Of a stretch of DNA of 64,000 nt, positions 35,452-45,772 are shown in pieces. Made by a program: the position numbers and the translations under genes. Position 1 is the first letter of the stretch. Every line of letters starts with the position of its first letter. Location of the stretch: positions 62,001 to 126,000 of the forward strand of contig CAXMNX010000005.1 of the NCBI GenBank assembly GCA_964194845.1, read 5' to 3'. This DNA is from CAXMNX01 sp964194845 (lineage in GTDB: Bacteria; Pseudomonadota; Alphaproteobacteria; Rhodobacterales; Rhodobacteraceae). The notes under the pieces are model-generated. The model was not told the DNA's origin. It searched no databases and saw only the letters and a program-made list of their open reading frames with translations.

Positions 35452-36885
35452 CTAAACGGACGGGTAGCAAAAGCTGTCTGTCGAACAGTCGCCGCCTTCA
35501 AGCCGTATCTGATGGCTGCGATAGCCATCCGGGAATTCAACCCAGAACTTCTCGTCCAATTTCAACCCGCCGTTTTCGCCAGCCTTGGCCATCACCATGG
35601 CCGCACCACGCTCGCCTGGGTAGAATTGATCATCCCACTTCGAGTATAGCGAGTTTGTCCAGTCAACGCGTTTGCCGTCGCGGCTGATCTCGACCATTTG
35701 TGGCCCGTAGCCAAAGTCGCTGCCGTTCGGGTGCTTGGTCTTTTTAACGATTCCGCCGATTTCGACCTTGCCGGCGAGAACCGGATTCATCGGATCTGAT
35801 ACATCGTACTGATGCATCTCGCTGGTGCCCCAGCACGCAACGTAGAGGTATTTGTCATCCATGCTTAGGTCGATGTCGGTGACCAGGGGCGGGACAGCCG
35901 AGAAGCCATTAAGAAGATCGGGCAGGTCGTCCGGGTCGGCCGGCTGTGGATCGATGGTGATTGTTTTCTTGGCCTCGAATGTGCCGTCCTCATTTCGCCA
36001 CCAGGTAAAGATCGCGCCTTGCAGGTTTGTAGTGTCGACGACGCCGCAGAAGCCATACTCTTTGATCGGATCGTGAGCGGGGCGGATTTCCAACGCCATC
36101 TGGTGATTTTCACCAAGATCGATGGACTGAACATTGGTACGACCGCGCAAATCCCAGAAATGGATCGTGTGTCCGTATTTGTTGCTGAGAAGATCTTCGG
36201 CGACGATACCGTTTTCGAACTGCGGCGGCAGGCCCCATTCACTGCTGACCATGTAGTCGCGTGGCAGGTTCCACCAGAAATCATAGTGCTTGTCTTGGAT
36301 GCCGCGGTCCATCTCGTAGCGGCCCAGGATTTCGAAAGTTTCGCAATCCATGATGAAGATGCCCGGAGGACCATCAGTGCCATCCTTGCCGCCGCCGCCC
36401 AGTGTCGACACGTAAATGCCCTCGGGGCCGCAATGGATGGTGTGCGGACGCGAATAACCAGTTTTGGCGAACAGCTCTTCAGGCTCGATAATCTTGTGGA
36501 TCGTGGCCTTCATCGGGTCCTTGACGTCGATGACATAGATGCGGCTGGACCGGATGCCGGGGATGATCAGGTACCGACGCTCCAGAAATGCGTGGCCAGT
36601 CAGCGGGCTGAGTGCCGAGGAACACGCGTTCCATCCGAAATGATGAAATTCGTCGCCCTTGTTGGGCATCACTAGACTGTGCACGATCTGGCCATACTTG
36701 TCCGAGTTCGGATCAACATCGACAACTGCCAGACCGTCGGGTTGTGAGCCATCGGGGCTAAGCATAAGTGTAAAAGCCAAATTCTCGACTGGTGCCTCCA
36801 TCGCCAGCTTGGGCGACGCGTGAAATGTCGGGTCTGGTCTAAGGTTTATAATCTGATCTCCTTTATCAAGTGGAATGTGTAACAT
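35452..36885 (-). CDS. Selenium-binding protein SBP56 / methanethiol oxidase family
   Basis: A seven-bladed beta-propeller protein of the SBP56/MTO family. Conserved segments FHHFGWNACSSA, SRPHTIHCGPEG, KHYDFWWNLPRD and the C-terminal RSHQIRLEGGDCSTDSFC are complete. Bacterial members are copper-dependent methanethiol oxidases that make formaldehyde, H2S and H2O2. The usual N-terminus of the family, LRPDPTFHASPKLAMEAP, is preceded by AAAGGAG and, at the ideal 8-base spacing, by ATA (36847-36849), not ATG. The next upstream in-frame ATG is at 36883-36885, with no good ribosome site; coordinates use it. No SCO1 or MauG genes, often partners, are nearby, and no clear signal peptide is seen. Confidence 0.88.
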   Translation of the reverse strand: MLHIPLDKGDQIINLRPDPTFHASPKLAMEAPVENLAFTLMLSPDGSQPDGLAVVDVDPNSDKYGQIVHSLVMPNKGDEFHHFGWNACSSALSPLTGHAFLERRYLIIPGIRSSRIYVIDVKDPMKATIHKIIEPEELFAKTGYSRPHTIHCGPEGIYVSTLGGGGKDGTDGPPGIFIMDCETFEILGRYEMDRGIQDKHYDFWWNLPRDYMVSSEWGLPPQFENGIVAEDLLSNKYGHTIHFWDLRGRTNVQSIDLGENHQMALEIRPAHDPIKEYGFCGVVDTTNLQGAIFTWWRNEDGTFEAKKTITIDPQPADPDDLPDLLNGFSAVPPLVTDIDLSMDDKYLYVACWGTSEMHQYDVSDPMNPVLAGKVEIGGIVKKTKHPNGSDFGYGPQMVEISRDGKRVDWTNSLYSKWDDQFYPGERGAAMVMAKAGENGGLKLDEKFWVEFPDGYRSHQIRLEGGDCSTDSFCYPSV

Positions 36886-37170
36886 CGATCACGGCACTGT
36901 CCAATTTGGTATTCATGATATCCAACCTAACGAGATCTGCTGCTCAAGAGGTTTTGGGCGAGGCCAGTCTACTGCTCACTGACTCGGATTCGCGGGCCGC
37001 CAACAGCTCCTCCCAAATTGCATAGATAGACATCCATTTGGTGCAATTCTGCGCGGAAGCGAAAGACAGCTCCGTCCCGCATAGTGGACACTCGTGTTGT
37101 TAAGGTAGATTGATCGCCGCTTAGGACAAGCCCACGTGAATCGTCCCTCGGGCAACGGGCAATCTGCGAA
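36886..37170. other. Intergenic region upstream of the SBP56 gene
   Basis: About 285 bases with no supported gene. Two overlapping short minus-strand frames (for example one starting MSIYAIWEELLAAR, ending near 36950) look chance or relic. The promoter of SBP56 should be here. No repeat or tRNA was found. Confidence 0.5.
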
Positions 37171-37172
37171 AT

Positions 37173-37202
37173 AAAAAAAGGCCGCCCAAAGGCGGCCCTT
37201 TC
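37173..37202 (-). terminator. Rho-independent terminator of the groESL operon
   Basis: On the minus strand GGGCCGCC-TTT-GGGCGGCC is followed by seven T residues, about 100 bases after the groEL stop. Confidence 0.85.
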
Positions 37203-37297
37203 AATTTCATTCCGGCACTTACCACTCTTGGCATTTTGCCTTGCGATACGCCTGCCGTGGTTCGCAATTTCCGGCCCGTTCGCGGGCCGGAAACTAC

Positions 37298-38968
<1,671 letters not shown>

Positions 38969-38994
38969 TTAATATTGCGATCAAGTAACGACGA

Positions 38995-39282
38995 TCAGGC
39001 CATAAGGCCCAGAATGTCGGCTTCTTTCATGATCAACAGTTCCTCGCCGTCCAGCGTGATCTCGGTTCCGGACCATTTGCCAAACAGAATTTTGTCGCCG
39101 GACTTGACGTCCATTGCGATCCGATCGCCATCATCATCTCTGGCGCCAGAGCCGACCGAGACGATTTCGCCTTCGGCAGGTTTCTCTTTGGCGTTATCGG
39201 GGATGATCAGACCACCTGTGGTCTTTTCGTCGCTTTCGACGCGGCGGACCAGAACGCGGTCATGCAGCGGGGTAAATGCCAT
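38995..39282 (-). CDS. groES: Co-chaperonin GroES
   Basis: A 95-residue GroES. N-terminus [21 protein letters not shown], mobile loop [17 protein letters not shown], then [11 protein letters not shown] and the ending [15 protein letters not shown] are standard. The ATG at 39280-39282 is chosen; a longer frame to 39450 crosses the promoter and CIRCE. The lid of the GroEL folding chamber. Confidence 0.98.
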   Translation of the reverse strand: MAFTPLHDRVLVRRVESDEKTTGGLIIPDNAKEKPAEGEIVSVGSGARDDDGDRIAMDVKSGDKILFGKWSGTEITLDGEELLIMKEADILGLMA

Positions 39283-39314
39283 GTTGAACGCTCCTTGGTT
39301 CAGTTGTGTTCGTG

Positions 39315-39341
39315 TTAGCACTCTCATGGGCCGAGTGCTAA
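39315..39341 (-). promoter_or_regulatory. CIRCE operator (HrcA binding site) of groESL
   Basis: The perfect inverted repeat TTAGCACTC-N9-GAGTGCTAA lies 33 bases upstream of the groES ATG. It is the classic CIRCE element, to which the repressor HrcA binds; heat inactivates HrcA. hrcA itself is not in this window. Confidence 0.95.
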
Positions 39342-39582
39342 CGAGCTGCAAATAGGCAAGGGTCGCGGGTCTGTCAACGGGTTTGACCGGAATAAATGCT
39401 AGGGAATTTGCGCCGATGGCCAATTTCAGTGGCCAAGGTCCGACCCGCACGGTATAGGGCGCGCAATCGCAACCTTGCGAGGAGGATCACCTATGACAAA
39501 ATTTTGGTGCTTGAAGGGCTGAACCAGCCCGCTTTGCGTACCTGAACTGGGGCGCATTCCTCTTCAATCTGCGAGAAATCAA

Positions 39583-39816
39583 ATGAACCCGATAACCATC
39601 GGTGCTGTGCGCGAACCGCGCGTATTCGGCATTTGCAGCCGGCTTGGCCGTATCGCGGCCCGTGTCTTGCTCGCCGTCAAACCCCGGCCGCGCCTTGCGG
39701 CCTGGCGCGAGCACGACCCAAGAAAGTCAGAATCCACGTACCTTGAACCGGTGACGCCTGCTCATCTTCTTGGGGCAGGTGGCCGGGCCGAGTTCTTTCG
39801 TCTGCCCCGGCTTTAG
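39583..39816 (+). CDS. Possible small basic protein
   Basis: A 77-codon frame beginning MNPITIGAVREPRVFGICS and rich in Arg (GRIAARVLLAVKPRPRLAAWREHD). Third codon positions are GC-rich, as in real genes here, but no ribosome site stands out and I know no homologue. It ends just before a stretch reading GGCCTTTTTTC and the TraB-family gene. A short frame MTKFWCLKG (39493-39522), preceded by GGAGGATCACCT, lies upstream and could be a leader peptide. Confidence 0.28.
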   Translation: MNPITIGAVREPRVFGICSRLGRIAARVLLAVKPRPRLAAWREHDPRKSESTYLEPVTPAHLLGAGGRAEFFRLPRL

Positions 39817-39898
39817 GGCGCGTGGCAGACGAATGCGGCCTTTTTTCTGTCACGCATGGCTGACATGATGGCCGGGTGACCAAGGGACCGAGGCATTC

Positions 39899-40882
39899 AT
39901 GTTGCGTTTTCTGAGACTTCTGGCAGTGGCGACGCTGACCCCGATTGCTGCGGTTGCCCAATCCTGCGGCACAACCGATCTGATCGCCGAACTGGGTGCC
40001 GATGACCGCGCGCGTCTTGATGCCCTGGTGGCCCCGCATGTCTATTCGACCGGCAACCTCTGGCGGGCCGAAAAGGACGGGACGGCGGTGATCGTCGCAG
40101 GCACGCTGCATATCCCGGACGCGCGGCTGGCGCCTATGGTCGAAGCGATCCGTCCACATCTGGAAAGCTCGGATCTGCTGATCATCGAGGCCACAAGCAA
40201 AGACGAGGCGGCCTTGGCGGGTCTGGCCGCGGCGAAACCAGATTTCTTTTTCATCACCGAAGGCCCGACGCTGATTGATCTTCTGGGACCGGAAGACTGG
40301 AGCCGGACCGAAGAACGGCTGGCAGCGCTGGGCGTTCCCGGATTTCTCGGCGCCAAATTTCAGCCCTGGTATATGAACCTGACGCTGGCAATTCCGCCCT
40401 GTGCGATGGCGCTTATACAATCCGGTGAAAAAGGCTTTGATCGCCAACTTGAGGACATCGCGCTGGCCAACGGTGTCGCGCTTGCGTCGCTTGATGACGC
40501 TGAGGCCGTGCTGGCGCTTTTTGCCGATGAGCCGATCGAGGATCAGCTTGACGGTCTTCGGATCACTTTGAACACGCAGGAAAATGCGGATGCGAACACG
40601 TCGACGCTGGTCGAGGCCTATTTCGATGGCCGGACCCGCGAGGGATGGGAGTTTGCGCGCATCCAGATCGAGGCGGCCGGGATCGAAAACGGAGCCGAAA
40701 TGTTCGACGAAATCAATCAGACGCTGCTGGTTGGCCGGAATCAGAAATGGGAACCCGTTATCGCGGGGCTGGTCACCGGCAAAAACGCGGTTCTGGCGGT
40801 GGGGGCTGCGCATCTTTCCGGCGAAAGCGGCGTGCTGCGGGCGTTGGAGCGGGCGGGGTATGTGGTGCGGGGGTTGAAGTAG
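39899..40882 (+). CDS. TraB/GumN family protein, exported
   Basis: A 327-residue protein with an N-terminal signal peptide (RLLAVATLTPIAAVAQS). The TraB/GumN family motifs are GTLHIPD near residue 70 and GAAHLSGESGVLRALERAGY near the C-terminus, with a central FFFITEGPTLIDLLG and FLGAKFQPWYMNL. Members relate to metallo-peptidase-like Tiki/TraB proteins; the residues GTLH and GAAHL would be metal ligands. No biological role is settled. Confidence 0.88.
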   Translation: MLRFLRLLAVATLTPIAAVAQSCGTTDLIAELGADDRARLDALVAPHVYSTGNLWRAEKDGTAVIVAGTLHIPDARLAPMVEAIRPHLESSDLLIIEATSKDEAALAGLAAAKPDFFFITEGPTLIDLLGPEDWSRTEERLAALGVPGFLGAKFQPWYMNLTLAIPPCAMALIQSGEKGFDRQLEDIALANGVALASLDDAEAVLALFADEPIEDQLDGLRITLNTQENADANTSTLVEAYFDGRTREGWEFARIQIEAAGIENGAEMFDEINQTLLVGRNQKWEPVIAGLVTGKNAVLAVGAAHLSGESGVLRALERAGYVVRGLK

Positions 40883-40935
40883 ATTTGCCCTGAGGGTCGA
40901 GAAAGCAGAACAGAGAAGCTCTGTTCGCCGTAATT

Positions 40936-42063
40936 TTATCGGTCACGTACCAAGGTGAGCAACGGCTCGAAAGAGTACATTGCAGGACGACGCCCGGCCG
41001 ATGGCCTGACCTGACGGATAAGATCGGCGTCGCGCAATTTACGTGTCATCGACATTGCGACATGCGAGGGTATCTCGGATTTATTTGTGAATTGGTTGTT
41101 GCGAAACCTCGGATTGGCAAACACAAAATCCAGGGCATTGCCGGACCACTGGCTGTTCAGTTCATCACGAAATCTGATTTTCATTTCATCATAAAGCGCG
41201 AATATGCGCTGGGCCGTATCGGCGTTCCGTGTGGCCTGTTCGCGCAGTCCCGTAAGGAAGAACAAGCACCACTCAGTCCACTCCCCGTGTGACGAGACGC
41301 GCCGCATCATCTCGACGTAGTCATCCCGAGCGTCTTCGAAATAGGCGCTGACGTAGAAGTGCGGGGCGCGGATCAATCCAAGTTCCCAAAGCATCAAGGT
41401 AACAAGCATCCGACCGATTCTGCCATTTCCATCATTGAACGGGTGAAGCGCCTCGAATTCAACGTGGGCAATCGACGTCCGCAATAATGGCGTGATGCGT
41501 TCGTCTGAAATGAAGTTCATAAACGCGTCCATGCCGGTTTGCAGTTGCTCGGGCGCAATGGGTATAAATGAGATGGACCCGCGCCTTTCGCCTACAAAAT
41601 TCTGTTCGATTTTATATTGCCCAGGTGACTTGCTTGCGCCTCGTCCGAAAGAAAGCAGCATCTGATGTGCCGAACGGATCAGGTGCTGAGAAAGAGGTTG
41701 GCCTTCTTCCATCTGTGCTTGCGCCAAGCGCATTGCGCGCGAATACAGCAAAGTTTCAACTGCATCGCCTCGAGCGCGATTGAATGCGTTTTCGTCGCCA
41801 GCCTCGTGCTCAGCTTCGATTTCGAGGATCTCGTCGAGCGTTGAGAATGTTCCTTCCATTCTTGATGAGACGACGGCTTCCTGTTGCCTCAGCGGAGCAA
41901 GAAGCACTTCACTATTGTGCATTGCCGCCAGCATCTGATCGTAGCGGGTCAGTGCCGCCGCAGTTTCGACGGTCGGGTCCAGCAACCTTGCATAGTCAAG
42001 ATTTTGCGGTGGGAATTCGCCATAGTGATACGGGACAGCGTGCGATAGATCGCGATCTGGCAT
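40936..42063 (-). CDS. Fic-domain protein with N-terminal inhibitory helix
   Basis: A 375-residue Fic protein. The AMPylation motif HPFNDGNGRIGR has catalytic His207, and SSRMEG at residues 66-71 fits the [S/T]xxxE[G/N] inhibitory motif in an N-terminal helix, so it is a class II, self-inhibited Fic. A C-terminal winged-helix-like domain (NNQFTNKSEIPSHVAMSMTRKLRDAD) follows, as in SoFic-type proteins. It could transfer AMP from ATP to a protein target. Start ATG at 42061-42063 is used (MPDRDLSH); six more codons upstream are possible. Palindromes in the 150 bases upstream may serve autoregulation. Confidence 0.93.
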   Translation of the reverse strand: MPDRDLSHAVPYHYGEFPPQNLDYARLLDPTVETAAALTRYDQMLAAMHNSEVLLAPLRQQEAVVSSRMEGTFSTLDEILEIEAEHEAGDENAFNRARGDAVETLLYSRAMRLAQAQMEEGQPLSQHLIRSAHQMLLSFGRGASKSPGQYKIEQNFVGERRGSISFIPIAPEQLQTGMDAFMNFISDERITPLLRTSIAHVEFEALHPFNDGNGRIGRMLVTLMLWELGLIRAPHFYVSAYFEDARDDYVEMMRRVSSHGEWTEWCLFFLTGLREQATRNADTAQRIFALYDEMKIRFRDELNSQWSGNALDFVFANPRFRNNQFTNKSEIPSHVAMSMTRKLRDADLIRQVRPSAGRRPAMYSFEPLLTLVRDR

Positions 42064-42123
42064 TGATGTGCTCCAATTCAACTTTCGGCAACAACAAGTC
42101 CGTTTGTACTATCTGGGGCTACG

Positions 42124-42146
42124 ACAAGCAAGCTTGTTGTGCTTGT
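42124..42146. promoter_or_regulatory. Inverted repeat upstream of the fic gene
   Basis: ACAAGCA (42124-42130) pairs with TGCTTGT (42140-42146), with a CAAGCTTG palindrome between them. It lies about 60-80 bases upstream of the Fic start. Related CAACAA/TTTGT runs occur at about 42090-42110. Confidence 0.42.
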
Positions 42147-42195
42147 ATCGATCTAAAAAGAACAACAAAGTGGCTTGGTGTGTTTGAAGAATCTG

Positions 42196-42210
42196 CAACA
42201 AAGTTTGTTG
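42196..42210. promoter_or_regulatory. Perfect palindrome CAACAAA-G-TTTGTTG upstream of the fic gene
   Basis: A 15-base perfect palindrome, CAACAAAGTTTGTTG, is located 130-145 bases upstream of the Fic start. Further CAACAA half sites are near 42168. The arrangement of repeated CAACAA arms suggests a regulator with a symmetric binding site, possibly the wHTH tail of the Fic protein itself. Confidence 0.45.
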
Positions 42211-42236
42211 TAGGCAGAATGAATGCCAGAGCAGAA

Positions 42237-42269
42237 CAAAAAAAAGCCCCGGCGTTTCCGCCAGGGCCT
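42237..42269 (-). terminator. Rho-independent terminator of pnp
   Basis: On the minus strand GCCCTGGCG-GAAA-CGCCGGGGC forms a strong stem with one imperfect pair, followed by eight T residues, about 20 bases past the pnp stop. Confidence 0.85.
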
Positions 42270-42291
42270 AATTTTCGTTGAAAGAAGTAGC

Positions 42292-44424
42292 TTACTCGGC
42301 CACTTCCTCTTTCTTCGCGTCTTCGCCGGTTTCCTGATCGACGATTTTCATGCTTAGCCGCACTTTGCCGCGATCGTCAAAGCCCAGAAGCTTGACCCAG
42401 ACCTCCTGACCTTCCTTCAGAACGTCCGAGGGATGGTTCAGGCGGCGGTTTTCGATCTGGCTGACGTGTACCAGACCGTCGCGCTTGCCGAAGAAGTTCA
42501 CGAAGGCGCCGAAATCGACGATCTTTACGACATTGCCTTTGTAGATTTTGCCTTCCTCGGGTTCGGCCACGATCGAGTGGATCATGTCATAAGCCTTCTG
42601 GATGGCATCACCGTTAGGCGAGGCGATCTTGATGATGCCCTCGTCGTTGATATCGACCTTGGCACCCGACACTTCCACGATCTCGCGGATTACCTTGCCG
42701 CCCGTGCCGATCACTTCGCGGATCTTGTCGGTGGGGATCTGCATGGTCTCGATACGCGGGGCGTGGACGCTGAAATCGGATGTTTCCGACAGCGCCTTGT
42801 TCATCTCGCCCAGAATGTGCATCCGGCCAGTCTTAGCCTGCGCCAAAGCAGTTTTCATGATCTCGGGCGTGATGCCCGCAACCTTGATGTCCATCTGCAA
42901 GGATGTGATGCCGTTTTCAGTGCCGGCGACTTTGAAGTCCATGTCGCCAAGGTGATCCTCGTCGCCAAGGATGTCGGAAAGGATCGCGTATGACCCATCG
43001 TCTTCCAGCACCAGACCCATCGCAACGCCCGCGACCGCTGTTTTCAGCGGAACGCCCGCATCCATCATCGAAAGCGAACCGCCGCAGACCGACGCCATCG
43101 AGGACGAGCCATTAGACTCAGTGATCTCGGACACCAGACGCACGGTATACGGGAAGTCTGTTGCCGCAGGCAGAACCGCCTGAAGCGCGCGCCAGGCCAG
43201 CTTGCCGTGGCCAATTTCGCGCCGACTGGTAAATCCAAAGCGGCCAACCTCGCCGACCGAGTAGGGTGGGAAGTTATAGTGCAAAAGGAAGTTCGAGCGG
43301 AAAGTGCCATGAAGCGCGTCGATCATTTGCTCGTCTTCGCCGGTGCCCAATGTGGTCACGACCAGACCCTGCGTTTCACCGCGTGTGAAAAGCGCTGACC
43401 CGTGGGTTCGTGGCAAGAGGCCGGTTTCCGCAACGATCGGGCGGATTTCGTCAGTGGCGCGGCCGTCGATACGGCGACCGTTCTTCACCACGTCACCACG
43501 CAGGATCTTGCTTTCCAGCTTTTTCAGCGCGGTGCCAAGGTTTGCGTCTTCAAGTTGCTCTTCGCTGAGCGTCGCCTTGATCGCTTGCTTGGCGGCACTT
43601 ACCGCAGCGGTACGCTCCTGCTTGTCGGTGATCGCATAAGCGGCGCGCATCTGCTCTTCGCCAGCGGCTTGAACGGCAGCAGAAAGGTCGCTGTAGTCCG
43701 GCGGCTGATAGTCGAAGGGCTCTTTCGCGGAGGCTTCGGCCAGATCGATGATCAGGTCGATAACCGGCTGCATTTGTGCGTGCGCGAAGGTTACAGCCCC
43801 CAGCATTTCGTCTTCCGAAAGCTCATAAGCTTCGCTTTCGACCATCATAACCGCGTCTTTGGTGCCTGCGACGACAAGATCAAGCCGCTGATCGGGGTTG
43901 TTCCTGAGACCGTGCATGTCGTCGACCGTGGGATTCAGGACATACTGACCACCTTCGAAACCGACGCGGGCGCAAGCAATCGGCCCCATGAACGGTGCGC
44001 CCGAAAGCGTCAATGCAGCACTTGCCGCGATCATCGCGACGACATCGGGGTCATTGACAAGGTCGTGCGATAGCACGGTGCAGATCACCAGCACCTCGTT
44101 CATGAAACCCGGGACGAAAAGCGGCCGGATCGGCCGGTCGATCAGGCGCGAGGTCAGCGTTTCCTTTTCGGTCGGACGCGCTTCGCGCTTAAAGAAGCCG
44201 CCCGGAATTTTACCGGCGGCATAGTATTTCTCGTTATAGTGAACGGTCAGGGGAAAGAAGTTCTGCCCTTCGCGCTGTTCTCTTGCGAACGTCACGTTCG
44301 CCATGACAGAGGTTTCGCCATAAGTGGCGATGACCGAACCGTCGGCCTGTCGGGCAACCTTGCCCGTTTCCAGCGACAGCGTTTCTTCGCCCCACTGAAT
44401 GGATTTTTTTACTTCATTAAACAT
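42292..44424 (-). CDS. pnp: Polynucleotide phosphorylase
   Basis: A 710-residue 3'-5' phosphorolytic exoribonuclease. Two RNase PH-like domains, the second with [20 protein letters not shown] and [19 protein letters not shown], are followed by a KH domain ([15 protein letters not shown]) and an S1 domain ([22 protein letters not shown]). Degradosome partner. Starts at [14 protein letters not shown]. It lies in the normal rpsO-pnp order, but a copper-chaperone gene on the other strand is inserted between them. Confidence 0.98.
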   Translation of the reverse strand: MFNEVKKSIQWGEETLSLETGKVARQADGSVIATYGETSVMANVTFAREQREGQNFFPLTVHYNEKYYAAGKIPGGFFKREARPTEKETLTSRLIDRPIRPLFVPGFMNEVLVICTVLSHDLVNDPDVVAMIAASAALTLSGAPFMGPIACARVGFEGGQYVLNPTVDDMHGLRNNPDQRLDLVVAGTKDAVMMVESEAYELSEDEMLGAVTFAHAQMQPVIDLIIDLAEASAKEPFDYQPPDYSDLSAAVQAAGEEQMRAAYAITDKQERTAAVSAAKQAIKATLSEEQLEDANLGTALKKLESKILRGDVVKNGRRIDGRATDEIRPIVAETGLLPRTHGSALFTRGETQGLVVTTLGTGEDEQMIDALHGTFRSNFLLHYNFPPYSVGEVGRFGFTSRREIGHGKLAWRALQAVLPAATDFPYTVRLVSEITESNGSSSMASVCGGSLSMMDAGVPLKTAVAGVAMGLVLEDDGSYAILSDILGDEDHLGDMDFKVAGTENGITSLQMDIKVAGITPEIMKTALAQAKTGRMHILGEMNKALSETSDFSVHAPRIETMQIPTDKIREVIGTGGKVIREIVEVSGAKVDINDEGIIKIASPNGDAIQKAYDMIHSIVAEPEEGKIYKGNVVKIVDFGAFVNFFGKRDGLVHVSQIENRRLNHPSDVLKEGQEVWVKLLGFDDRGKVRLSMKIVDQETGEDAKKEEVAE

Positions 44425-44725
44425 GTGATTTCCTATCTCGGCGAACGGGCGTTCCCGTTGGCCGTCAAACGTGCGGGCCCCATTGCCTGCGCCCCCGATT
44501 TCAGTTGATTTCTATTCCCTATAGCGGCGAAGGGGTCTGGCCGCCGCCCGAACAGATGCGCGCCGCATATATGGTTTTGCGGGCAATGGAAATGGAAAAT
44601 CGTGCGGCAATAATTCCGCTTGGGCGGATTGCGGCAGTGTGAACGATTAGGCAGGTAAAATACTGGCGCAACACGGCTCTGGCGCATATGTTTTGCCAGT
44701 CGCCTGTCGCAATATCGGAGCCGGT
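44425..44725. other. Intergenic region between pnp and the PCuAC gene
   Basis: About 300 bases with no supported gene; it must contain the divergent promoters of pnp and the copper chaperone gene. No clear repeat or terminator was recognised. Confidence 0.5.
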
Positions 44726-45157
44726 ATGCTGTTTCGCGCTTTTGTCGTTTTCTTTACGCTTTTTGCGACCTCGGCGTTTGCCGAGCCGCCTGAGATCTCT
44801 GATCCTGTTATATACAAGGCGTATTCCGCCGCGCGGGTGGCCGGCGGCTACATGATCATCGACAATACATCAGGCGAGGCTGACCGATTGACCGGCGTTC
44901 AGATCGAAGGCCGGATGGCGATGATCCACGAAAGCCGCGAAGTTGATGGCGTGATGACAATGACGCACGTTGAGGCAATCGAAGTCGATGCCGGAGGAAC
45001 TTTGAGTTTCGCGCCGGGCGGGTATCACATCATGATTATGGGCGTAGCGCCGGATGAATTTGTCGTTGGCGACACGGTGCCGGTAACGCTTGTCTTCGAT
45101 GTCGCCGGGGAAATAGCGGTTAACTTCAACGTCACCGAATTTCCCAAGACCAAGTGA
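44726..45157 (+). CDS. Periplasmic copper chaperone PCuAC (DUF461)
   Basis: A 143-residue secreted protein. Signal peptide at residues 1-19 (ending SAFA), mature start EPPEIS. The copper site H-x10-M-x21-H-x-M is intact: His68, Met79, His101 and Met103. PCuAC delivers copper(I) to cytochrome oxidase together with Sco. The start at 44726 (MLFRAFVVFF) is selected because it begins the signal peptide. No SCO gene or oxidase gene is adjacent. Confidence 0.93.
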   Translation: MLFRAFVVFFTLFATSAFAEPPEISDPVIYKAYSAARVAGGYMIIDNTSGEADRLTGVQIEGRMAMIHESREVDGVMTMTHVEAIEVDAGGTLSFAPGGYHIMIMGVAPDEFVVGDTVPVTLVFDVAGEIAVNFNVTEFPKTK

Positions 45158-45170
45158 TCGGAATAATATA

Positions 45171-45193
45171 GGCGCGGGGGTTGCCCGCGCCTG
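45171..45193. terminator. Hairpin between the convergent PCuAC and rpsO genes
   Basis: AGGCGCGGG-GGTTG-CCCGCGCCT is a 9-bp GC-rich stem with only a short T run on either side, so it may act as a weak two-way terminator. Confidence 0.5.
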
Positions 45194-45216
45194 TTTGAAT
45201 TCGGGTGGATGCGCGT

Positions 45217-45486
45217 TTAGCGGCGCAGGCCCAGACGCTTGATCAGGTCTTGATAGCGCGCTTCGTCTTTGCCTTTGACATAATCAAGAAGCTTCCGGCG
45301 CAGTGCCACCAACTTCAGAAGGCCGCGGCGCGAGTGGTTATCTTTTTTATGCGTTTTGAAGTGCTCGGTCAGCGTGGCGATGCGGCTCGACAGAATCGCA
45401 ACCTGAACTTCCGGCGAACCGGTGTCGCCGTCTTTGGTCGCAAAGTCCTTCATGACTTTAGCTTTTTCTTCAAGTGTTATCGACAT
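45217..45486 (-). CDS. rpsO: 30S ribosomal protein S15
   Basis: An 89-residue S15: [35 protein letters not shown] and [20 protein letters not shown] are all standard. S15 binds 16S rRNA helices 20-22. The ATG at 45484-45486 is chosen, with GAAAGGAGACCCC upstream; the frame extends without support to 45540. Same strand as pnp, as usual. Confidence 0.98.
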   Translation of the reverse strand: MSITLEEKAKVMKDFATKDGDTGSPEVQVAILSSRIATLTEHFKTHKKDNHSRRGLLKLVALRRKLLDYVKGKDEARYQDLIKRLGLRR

Positions 45487-45772
45487 CGGGGTCTCCTTTC
45501 GGGTTTTGGTTATGGCGCGAGCCGGGATGTCGTCCAGCAAGGCCCATGGAGGCTCCGTCCGCTCTGAAGCGACCGGATGCGGGCGTATAGGGGATATAAC
45601 CTGGGTTGGAAAGGTTTTTTTGTTGGGTGGAATGCCCGGTAACAGGGATGTCGCCCGTCGCCGCCGTATTGGCGATCCAGGCCGCTAAAATCTTAAACGT
45701 TTAGCCGCTCTTTGAAAACCTTGCATAAAGCTCGTCCAGCGATGCTTGGGACAGGATTTTGCGGGGTTTGCT

